DNA of 5,364 bases, from the NCBI GenBank assembly GCA_017452215.1, contig JAFTMU010000202.1, forward strand, positions 1 through 5,364, given 5' to 3'. The first letter of the stretch is position 1. Each line of letters begins with the position of its first letter. The notes beneath the pieces are model-generated. The model saw only the letters and a list, made by a program, of their open reading frames with translations. It did no database searches and had not been told where the DNA came from. The translations under genes were made by a program, and so were the position numbers. This stretch comes from Clostridia bacterium (GTDB taxonomy: Bacteria; Bacillota; Clostridia; Oscillospirales; CAG-272). Of this stretch, positions 1 through 4,647 are shown piece after piece.

Positions 1-128
1 CGTCCATTCATTATACACTGCATACTTCCGTGTTGTATTCCCGATTCCTGCTCCAAACGATACTGGGACATATCTTTTTCTTGCAACAACTTGGAAATAC
101 GCTTTGCAACAGCGTCATTTACAGTCAA
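1..128 (-). CDS. XRE-family helix-turn-helix regulator, N-terminal fragment
   Basis: Leftward reading frame of 42 codons, cut by the window edge. It is open from a TTG start at 126-128. The translated start is (M)TVNDAVAKRISKLLQEK, and it continues through DMSQYRLEQESGI to SMQCIMNG at about residue 42. This is the classic XRE layout: helix 1 (AKRISKLLQEK), helix 2 (SQYRLEQESG), a turn, then a recognition helix ending in the conserved I-x-N-G. Small clostridial XRE regulators of about 70 residues have this form, and DNA binding in the cytoplasm is expected. The TTG start is chosen because a G-run (135-140) sits 7 bases upstream and the family begins at xVNDAV. An in-frame TTG at 141-143 is possible but has a poorly placed binding site. 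The gene diverges from the SLOG-like gene at 292, and the operators between them suggest self-regulation. The family call is firm; the exact start and DNA target are inferred. Confidence 0.75.
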   Translation of the reverse strand, partial: MTVNDAVAKRISKLLQEKDMSQYRLEQESGIQHGSMQCIMNG

Positions 129-160
129 ATTGATACCCCCCAATAAGAAGATTTAACTCC

Positions 161-174
161 GTAGATTTACCTAC
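161..174. promoter_or_regulatory. Operator copy 1 (imperfect palindrome)
   Basis: The sequence GTAGATTTACCTAC matches 12 of 14 bases of the perfect operator at 260-273. It lies 33 bases upstream of the XRE start codon, probably in its promoter or 5' leader, and so could serve autoregulation. No convincing -35/-10 pair for the XRE gene could be fixed on the minus strand; a TATAAT reading leftward at 203-208 and a TAAAAT at 181-186 are both possible -10 boxes. Confidence 0.6.
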
Positions 175-209
175 GTATATATTTTACCAAGAAACCGAAA
201 AAATTATAA

Positions 210-223
210 GAAGGTGTACCTAC
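210..223. promoter_or_regulatory. Operator copy 2 (imperfect palindrome)
   Basis: The sequence GAAGGTGTACCTAC matches 12 of 14 bases of the operator at 260-273. The similarity extends on the right (CCTACATA at 219-226). It begins 49 bases after copy 1 and 50 bases before copy 3, close to five helical turns each, so bound dimers would lie on about the same face of the DNA. It sits just upstream of the -35 box of the SLOG gene and immediately beside a leftward TATAAT (203-208) that may serve the XRE gene. Confidence 0.65.
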
Positions 224-229
224 ATACAC

Positions 230-257
230 TTGATTTTTTCCAAAAGTATGATATAAT
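230..257 (+). promoter_or_regulatory. Promoter of the SLOG-like gene
   Basis: A -35 box TTGATT (230-235) and a perfect -10 box TATAAT (252-257) are separated by 16 bases. The predicted start of transcription is near 264, inside operator copy 3. This is a strong sigma-A type promoter, so the gene should be expressed well unless a repressor occupies the operator. Confidence 0.75.
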
Positions 258-276
258 ATGTAGGTATACCTACATA
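257..276. promoter_or_regulatory. Operator copy 3, perfect 20-bp palindrome
   Basis: TATGTAGGTATACCTACATA is its own reverse complement over all 20 bases. It starts at the last base of the -10 box and runs to the first base of the ribosome binding site (AAAGGAGG, 276-283), so it covers the predicted transcription start. A repressor bound here would block initiation directly. The likely ligand protein is the divergent XRE regulator, by position; this is inference. The target differs from the TACA/TGTA-type sites of BlaI and CopY repressors. Confidence 0.8.
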
Positions 277-291
277 AAGGAGGATTGAGCT

Positions 292-747
292 ATGATTGTG
301 ACTTTTTGCGGACACTCCCATTTCTCTAAATCAGAGGAATACGAACAAAAAATACTTTCATTTTTTGGAGATAAAGTAGGAAATCAACCCGCCGATATGT
401 ATTTGGGCGGTTACGGGGATTTTGACAATTTTGCTTACAGCTGTTGCAAGAAATATAAAGAAACACACCCTGACATATCTCTTGTATTTGTCACGCCGTA
501 TCTGACCGTGGAGTACCAAAGAAATCACTTAGACTACCAACAGACAAGGTACGATTCCATTCTTTATCCCGAAATTGAAGATAAGCCGCCAAGGTTTGCT
601 ATTTCCTATCGGAACAAGTATATGGTAGAAAAAGCTGACTATGTGGTGGCTTACGTAGATCACGATTGGGGTGGAGCGTACACGACTTATAAGCACGCCA
701 AAAGAAAAGGCAAGGAGATTCTGAATCTTGCAAACTTTGAAGAATAA
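292..747 (+). CDS. SLOG-like (DUF1273/YpsA-type) Rossmann-fold protein
   Basis: A 151-residue cytoplasmic protein with no signal peptide or membrane segment. A first beta strand (IVTFCGHS, residues 2-9) is followed by a glycine-rich loop, LGGYGDFD (38-45). Then come a strand LVFVTPYL (64-71), the motif YRNKYMVEKADYVVAYV (106-122) with R107, N108, M111 and D116, a GG pair (127-128), and a C-terminal strand KEILNL. This order fits the SLOG superfamily (LOG/DprA/YpsA-related), whose members are thought to bind nucleotide-derived ligands. No enzymatic activity is established for this branch, so function is unknown. The start is supported by AAAGGAGG 8 bases upstream. It is expressed from its own operator-covered promoter and diverges from an XRE regulator, which suggests a conditional role, perhaps in stress or mobile-element conflict. 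Codon use is AT-rich (sampled stretches about 33-43% GC), unlike the genes to its right (about 60% or more). Confidence 0.75.
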   Translation: MIVTFCGHSHFSKSEEYEQKILSFFGDKVGNQPADMYLGGYGDFDNFAYSCCKKYKETHPDISLVFVTPYLTVEYQRNHLDYQQTRYDSILYPEIEDKPPRFAISYRNKYMVEKADYVVAYVDHDWGGAYTTYKHAKRKGKEILNLANFEE

Positions 748-927
748 AAATCCCAAGACAAGTGAAGCTGCTTCACCGTAACATAGGTATCTGCAACGCC
801 AACATACAACTAATTTTCCGTGAGCAACAATCGTGCGTTCGCAACATCGGGTAGTCGATGATAAAAGTCAGAACAAAATCGATTGTTTCAGCCACAGTAC
901 GAATAAAAGAGTGGCGTTGTCTGATAT
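748..927. other. Intergenic spacer without a recognised gene
   Basis: About 180 bases between the SLOG-like gene and the hairpin at 928. Open frames here are short, lack a ribosome binding site and resemble nothing known to me. The only local structure is a 15-bp odd palindrome, GTGAAGCTGCTTCAC (762-776), with arms of 7 around a single T; it has no T-tract, so it is a poor terminator. Base composition moves from AT-rich on the left to GC-rich on the right across this stretch. Confidence 0.5.
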
Positions 928-970
928 AGGGGCTGTCTCAAATTGCAAATTTGAGACAGCCCCTTCTTTT
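928..970 (+). terminator. Strong hairpin terminator between convergent genes
   Basis: A perfect 17-bp stem (928-944 pairing with 948-964) closes on a GCA loop. The left arm is A plus GGGGCTGTCTCAAATT. On the + strand it is followed by TTCTTTT (964-970), a fair T-tract, so it should stop transcripts from the SLOG side. On the minus strand it begins 5 bases after the TAA stop of the SipL-like gene but is followed by TATATC, a weak T-tract. It may therefore work best rightward while still forming the 3' end of the leftward transcript. The length and perfection of the arms also resemble a mobile-element end. Confidence 0.7.
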
Positions 971-2513
971 ATACAAGCAGATAGGATACCCCTGCAAGGG
1001 ATTCGTGAGAATCGGCGGCAGTGGAGGGAGGTAATGGATTTGCCTCCGACACGGTTGCGACCGATTGATGGTACCGCTTGGCTACGCTCCAAAGGGTGTC
1101 CTCTGTGGAGGGGTAACACACGGTATAGAATGCTCCGGAATGAGAGAGGGGCTGGTCAAAGACGGCTTCGCTGAGGTACGTGATCTTGGTCTCACCCATG
1201 GCGATAAGGGAGACCGCAAGCTCGGCGTCAATACCGATTCGCTCGCCATCCATTCGTACCCGACAGGAAAGGGGTGTGACGGTTGCCTCGTACGTGCTGA
1301 CTGCTTCCTCACTTCCCTGCGTTTCATAACGGAGTGGAATCTCGAATTCCTGTGCGCCAAGGTCCTCCTCCCCTGCCAAAATGGCATGGCAACGGCATTT
1401 GCCTGTGAGGATATACTTTCCGTTCTCGTTTTCAAGCTCGGTGAGTGTGGGAGACAGGAGAATATCCACAACATTCTGCCCCGACCGAATGCCTGCCTCC
1501 TCCAAGGGAAGCATGGTATTGAGGGAGAAATTGCCCTCGGTGATCTTGATCAGCTTTGGAAAATGGCAAGTCTGATATTTGGTTTGCCCGTCTGCCTCGG
1601 TGGAATAAGCATCCCGTGTATAGAACACCGATTCGTTCCGAATCGCCTTAGTCTCGATCCTCACCGCTACCTCACATAAGATCCTGCCATCCTCCACGGT
1701 GACGGTGATATCCGAGCAAACGCCCTTTGCAGAGCATTCGCAGTTGACCTCTGTCCCGTCGGTCAGGACGCTTTGGGAAAAGGGAATCTTACGCCACTGC
1801 GCCATCGGCGCTTCCCCGCTTCCCTCGTGGCACAGGAGCAATTTCATATTGACCTCGCCACGGCAGTTGACGCATCCGCTCCCCGCAACCGCCTCGCTGA
1901 TATAGACCTCTCCCGTGGCAGAGATCACTCGCAAATTCTCGCCCTCTGTGTCACAAAGGATCTCGTCTGCCAGGTGCAACGCTTCTCCCGAGCCTGTGAA
2001 CACCTTGCTGCACTCGGCACTGCCCCGCAGTCTTTGTACCGTATCCTCTTTGGCACCGAGAATACTTTCCTCCAGAATTTTCGTTCCCAGCATGCGAACA
2101 TGGGAACGCAGGCGGCATTTGACAGAAAGCTTTCGGGGACCTGCCACACGTCCCGTGCACATATCCGAGACGGTTTCCACGTCGCATACCAAGCCCTCTC
2201 CGATATCAAAATCCGTGCCCATCTCCGTTGGAACGCTGAATTGATACTCCCCTGCCTGGGTTGCGCAATATAAGCCTCCGTCGTTTGCCGCATACAAAAT
2301 GCTGTAATCGACGGAGCCCGAAAACTCGGCGTTTGCCGCTCCCACGTACTTGTCGGGAGGAGAGACGGTGGCGTGAACTCTGAGCAGCCGTTTGATCTCG
2401 GGTTGATAATCCGGCAGAGAAAAATCGGTGGAAAGATCGGTCATGACCGTGCGATCGCAAAGCACTGCCTGCACCCGTGCATGGCTCCGATCCGCTTTTT
2501 TGTAGTTGTCCAT
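969..2513 (-). CDS. sipL: SipL-like spore-coat morphogenesis protein (SPOCS/DUF3794 repeats plus LysM)
   Basis: A 514-residue protein. DUF3794 (SPOCS) domains appear as repeated beta-rich blocks. The first runs at about residues 32-145, beginning SLPDYQPEIKRLLRVHATV. The second is at about 160-295, with LHLADEILCDTEG and VYISEAVAG. The third is at about 320-455. A C-terminal LysM-like domain follows at about 462-514, with the core EDTLWSVAKRYHQSVATVSEAN. This architecture and length match Clostridioides difficile SipL (about 519 residues), which binds SpoIVA through its LysM domain and is needed for coat assembly around the forespore. There is no signal peptide, as expected for a protein acting in the mother-cell cytoplasm. 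The start ATG has AAGGAG 9 bases upstream. It carries 19 cysteines (3.7%), high for a cytosolic protein. Other DUF3794/LysM paralogues exist in Clostridia, so the domain call is firm and the sipL symbol is by architecture only. Confidence 0.75.
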   Translation of the reverse strand: MDNYKKADRSHARVQAVLCDRTVMTDLSTDFSLPDYQPEIKRLLRVHATVSPPDKYVGAANAEFSGSVDYSILYAANDGGLYCATQAGEYQFSVPTEMGTDFDIGEGLVCDVETVSDMCTGRVAGPRKLSVKCRLRSHVRMLGTKILEESILGAKEDTVQRLRGSAECSKVFTGSGEALHLADEILCDTEGENLRVISATGEVYISEAVAGSGCVNCRGEVNMKLLLCHEGSGEAPMAQWRKIPFSQSVLTDGTEVNCECSAKGVCSDITVTVEDGRILCEVAVRIETKAIRNESVFYTRDAYSTEADGQTKYQTCHFPKLIKITEGNFSLNTMLPLEEAGIRSGQNVVDILLSPTLTELENENGKYILTGKCRCHAILAGEEDLGAQEFEIPLRYETQGSEEAVSTYEATVTPLSCRVRMDGERIGIDAELAVSLIAMGETKITYLSEAVFDQPLSHSGAFYTVCYPSTEDTLWSVAKRYHQSVATVSEANPLPPSTAADSHESLAGVSYLLV

Positions 2514-2571
2514 ATGTTTTCGCTCCTTTTTACAGCTTTTCGATGGTACATTCTATTCTGCGGAGGAGCGG

Positions 2572-2598
2572 ATTATACTCTTTGAGAAAAAATAACAA
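2572..2598 (-). promoter_or_regulatory. Probable promoter of the SipL-like gene
   Basis: Read leftward, a perfect TATAAT lies at 2577-2572. A weak -35 candidate, TTGTTA (2598-2593), precedes it with a short 15-base spacer. The leader to the ATG is about 50 bases and contains the ribosome binding site AAGGAG (2528-2523). In C. difficile sipL is driven by the mother-cell sigma-E; no clear sigma-E -10 box is visible here, so the sigma factor is open. Confidence 0.45.
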
Positions 2599-2662
2599 AG
2601 GCGAAGATGAATGGGTGGTATTCTTAGCGTGGAATTATGACTTTAGTGAAAGTGCAAGCAGA

Positions 2663-2713
2663 AAGAGCAAGAGTAAAAGGAAGCAAATCCTTCTATTCTT
2701 GCTCTTGTTTTTT
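2663..2713. terminator. Long hairpin with T-tract, possible bidirectional terminator
   Basis: Arms 2663-2681 and 2688-2706 pair over about 18 positions with one mismatch (A2676/C2693) and one G-T pair (2673/2696). They enclose a 6-base loop. On the + strand the stem is followed after two bases by TTTTTT (2708-2713), a textbook intrinsic terminator. Leftward it is followed only by TTTCTGC. No rightward gene is recognised upstream on the + strand. The practical job may be to end the deoB-cdd-pdp transcript coming from the right and insulate the SipL-like promoter, despite the weaker leftward T-tract. Confidence 0.6.
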
Positions 2714-2719
2714 CTTCTG

Positions 2720-2901
2720 TCGATATGTCAACTGCGTTGACTCGATATGCTTTCGCTACGCTCAAGCTCGATATATTGTCACTACGCTCCAATTCGATAT
2801 GAGATAAATCCCTCGTTTGCACAGCAAACATATCGAGTGCGTCAGCACATATCGAACGCCGCAGGCGTATATCGAAAATCCCGCAAGGGATTTATCTCGA
2901 T
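2720..2901. repeat. Mirror-symmetric array of seven hairpins separated by TCGATATG/CATATCGA boxes
   Basis: Four boxes read TCGATATG or TCGATATA (2720-2727, 2742-2749, 2768-2775, 2794-2801). Four more follow in the opposite sense: CATATCGA at 2829-2836 and 2848-2855, TATATCGA at 2868-2875, and a degenerate ATCTCGA at 2894-2900. Between successive boxes lie hairpins with different stems: GTCAAC/GTTGAC (2727-2741), GCTT/AAGC (2749-2767), ATTG/CAAT (2775-2793), GTTTGC/GCAAAC (2815-2829), GTGC/GCAC (2837-2848), ACGCC/GGCGT (2856-2868) and AAATCCC/GGGATTT with a GCAA loop (2876-2893). The stems vary while the boxes are kept. Opposed boxes can pair with each other, giving a multibranched fold with three arms on each side of a central one. 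The array fills the gap between the pdp stop and the hairpin at 2663. Open frames crossing it look spurious. Confidence 0.8.
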
Positions 2902-2921
2902 CTCCGTCCTATATTTGGTTG

Positions 2922-4223
2922 TTATGCAATGATATCGAAGATCAGGGGGCGGGGCTCGGGGGCAGTATCGCCGAAGGTGATGGACTCCAGCAGGGTCTTT
3001 TCTGCCGCTTCGAGCGTTGCCTGACGATTGGTATACAAAAAGGCAATGACATCGCCCTTTTTGACACGGTCTCCTGTCTTGGCAAGTAAGCGAATGCCTG
3101 CCTCCAGGTCGATCTCGTCCTCCTTGGTATTACGTCCTGCCCCAAGCAACAGGCTTGCAACACCGCATTGCTCAGTATTCATCAAAGAGATGTATCCATC
3201 CACGGGAGAGAGGATCTCCTTTTGATATTGTGCTGTGGAAAAGAGCGAGGGATCATAGATGTAGGCAGGGTCTCCTCCCTGTGCCTTGACCATGCGGGCA
3301 AAGGCATCCAGCGCCTCCCCCGAATCGATGACCCGATGCACCATTTGCTCGCACTCCTCATAGCTTCCCTTTTCGGCAAGCGTGAGCATATGAGCAGCCA
3401 AAGCGATGCAAAGCTCGGTCAGATCCCGAGGACCCTTTCCTTTGAGGGTCTCGATCGCCTCAATTACCTCCAAGGAGTTCCCGACGGCACATCCCAAGGG
3501 GCGGTCCATATCGGTGATAAGAGCGCACATCCGCTTGCCTGCACGCTTGCCGATCTCTACCATGAGGCGGGCAAGCTCTCGGCTATCCTCCACTGCCTTC
3601 ATGAATGCGCCGCTTCCCGTCTTTACGTCGAGAACGATGCAATCGTCGTCCGCCGCAAGCTTTTTGCCCATGATGCTGGAAGCGATCAGGGGCATACTGT
3701 CCACCGTTGCGGTGACGTCACGGAGGGCGTAAAGGAGCTTATCCGCAGGAGCCAAGGTTGCGCTTTGTCCTACGATGGCAATGCCCGTCTCGTTGACTAC
3801 ACGCTCGAACTCCTCGCTGTCAAGATCGGTACGGAAGCCCTTGATGGCTTCCAATTTATCGATGGTGCCGCCTGTATGCCCCAATCCTCTGCCGCTCATT
3901 TTGGCAACGGTGAGCCCCAAGGCAGCCACGATGGGGGCGATGACCAAGCTGGTCTTATCTCCCACGCCGCCCGTAGAGTGCTTATCTACACGGAGCCCCT
4001 TGATATTGGACAGATCCAAGCGATCTCCCGAATCACGCACGGCAAGCGTGAGGGCGGTGGTCTCCTCGTCAGTCATTCCACGGAAGTAGATCGCCATGCA
4101 AAGTGCGGAAATCTGGTAATCGGGGATCTCGCCCTTGGTATAGCCCTCGATGACGGCGTAGATCTCTTCCGTGGACAGAGGGTTGCCGTCACGCTTTTTT
4201 TTGATAATATCGTACATTCTCAC
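2922..4223 (-). CDS. pdp: Pyrimidine-nucleoside phosphorylase
   Basis: Catalyses phosphorolysis of uridine, deoxyuridine and thymidine to the free base and (deoxy)ribose-1-phosphate; cytoplasmic, acting as a homodimer in the family. A GTG start at 4223 is preferred over the ATG at 4256. It has GAGGAGG (4238-4232) 8 bases upstream, begins MRMYDII like B. subtilis Pdp (MRMVDII), and yields 433 residues, the usual length. With this start, known Geobacillus PyNP positions fall in register: K81 and S83 in KHSTGGVGD, S110 and T120 in SGRGLGHTGGT (phosphate site), and R168, S183 and K187 (base site). K108 precedes MSGRG, whereas thymidine phosphorylases (DeoA) have Met there, so the broad-specificity enzyme is favoured. 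The C-terminal third has the expected LLGAGRNTKEDEIDLEAGI segment. It is third in a leftward operon, 13 bases after the cdd stop. No damage is visible. Confidence 0.95.
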   Translation of the reverse strand: MRMYDIIKKKRDGNPLSTEEIYAVIEGYTKGEIPDYQISALCMAIYFRGMTDEETTALTLAVRDSGDRLDLSNIKGLRVDKHSTGGVGDKTSLVIAPIVAALGLTVAKMSGRGLGHTGGTIDKLEAIKGFRTDLDSEEFERVVNETGIAIVGQSATLAPADKLLYALRDVTATVDSMPLIASSIMGKKLAADDDCIVLDVKTGSGAFMKAVEDSRELARLMVEIGKRAGKRMCALITDMDRPLGCAVGNSLEVIEAIETLKGKGPRDLTELCIALAAHMLTLAEKGSYEECEQMVHRVIDSGEALDAFARMVKAQGGDPAYIYDPSLFSTAQYQKEILSPVDGYISLMNTEQCGVASLLLGAGRNTKEDEIDLEAGIRLLAKTGDRVKKGDVIAFLYTNRQATLEAAEKTLLESITFGDTAPEPRPLIFDIIA

Positions 4224-4236
4224 GGTGCGTTCCTCC

Positions 4237-4647
4237 TCAAAGGGTTTCTTTATCAAAGGTAACGGGCAGAAGCCGGGAAAGCGTGTAGGGCTTGATATCC
4301 TCGGCGTTACCGAGGATCACCCGAAAATCCCCCTTGCAGAACTCTGCCATGACCTGTCGGCAAACGCCGCAGGGAGCGCAAAATGCGGGGGACTCCCCCT
4401 CTCTCCCACCTGTGATGGCAATGGCAAGAAATTCACGCTCGCCCTCACTGACTGCCTTGAAAAAAGCGGTGCGCTCGGCGCAGTTGGTAGGTCCGTAGGC
4501 GGCATTTTCGATATTGCATCCAAGATAGACCTTACCCGAGGCGGCAAGCAGTGCCGCTCCTACGAAAAAGTGGGAATAGGGAGCATAGGCGCTCAGTCTT
4601 GCCCTTTGGGCTTCGAGCATCAATTCTCTGTCGGTGGGCGGCTTCAT
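4237..4647 (-). CDS. cdd: Cytidine deaminase
   Basis: Hydrolytic deamination of cytidine and deoxycytidine to uridine and deoxyuridine, feeding the next gene product, Pdp. The 136-residue length equals that of the B. subtilis homotetrameric enzyme. The substrate-binding CNIENAAYG segment is at residues 44-52. The catalytic CAE motif gives zinc ligand C56 and the proton-shuttling glutamate E58. The PCGVC motif gives the other zinc ligands, C93 and C96. A cysteine at 56 where the large dimeric enzymes have histidine places it in the small tetrameric class. The ATG overlaps the deoB stop as ATGA (4 bases), implying translational coupling, and AGGAGG (4660-4655) lies 7 bases upstream. The TGA stop (4239-4237) overlaps the pdp ribosome binding site. 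Confidence 0.96.
   Translation of the reverse strand: MKPPTDRELMLEAQRARLSAYAPYSHFFVGAALLAASGKVYLGCNIENAAYGPTNCAERTAFFKAVSEGEREFLAIAITGGREGESPAFCAPCGVCRQVMAEFCKGDFRVILGNAEDIKPYTLSRLLPVTFDKETL

Noticed and set aside
781..794. Possible fourth operator (ATAGGTAT at 783-790)
   Set aside because: Only one half resembles the operator; the expected ACCTAC half is absent.
833..1174. Rightward 113-codon frame across the hairpin at 928-964
   Set aside because: It runs through the terminator and into the antisense of the SipL-like gene, with no ribosome binding site and no recognisable protein.
2477..2740. Rightward 87-codon frame with a hydrophobic C-terminal stretch (ILLFLLLFFLLS)
   Set aside because: The hydrophobic stretch is produced by the T-rich arm and tail of the terminator hairpin. 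The frame starts inside the SipL-like gene and lacks a ribosome binding site.
2720..2901. CRISPR array
   Set aside because: Repeats are only 8 bases, change orientation halfway and alternate with self-complementary 12-19-base segments rather than unique spacers of uniform length. No cas gene is nearby.
2931..2938. A further GATATCGA box inside the 3' end of pdp
   Set aside because: It encodes the last conserved residues of the protein (FDII) and has no adjacent hairpin, so chance is the simpler explanation.
3168..4262. Long open frame of 364 codons on the + strand opposite pdp
   Set aside because: It is antisense to a well-conserved phosphorylase gene, has no ribosome binding site or recognisable domain, and arises from the codon bias of the GC-rich gene on the other strand.
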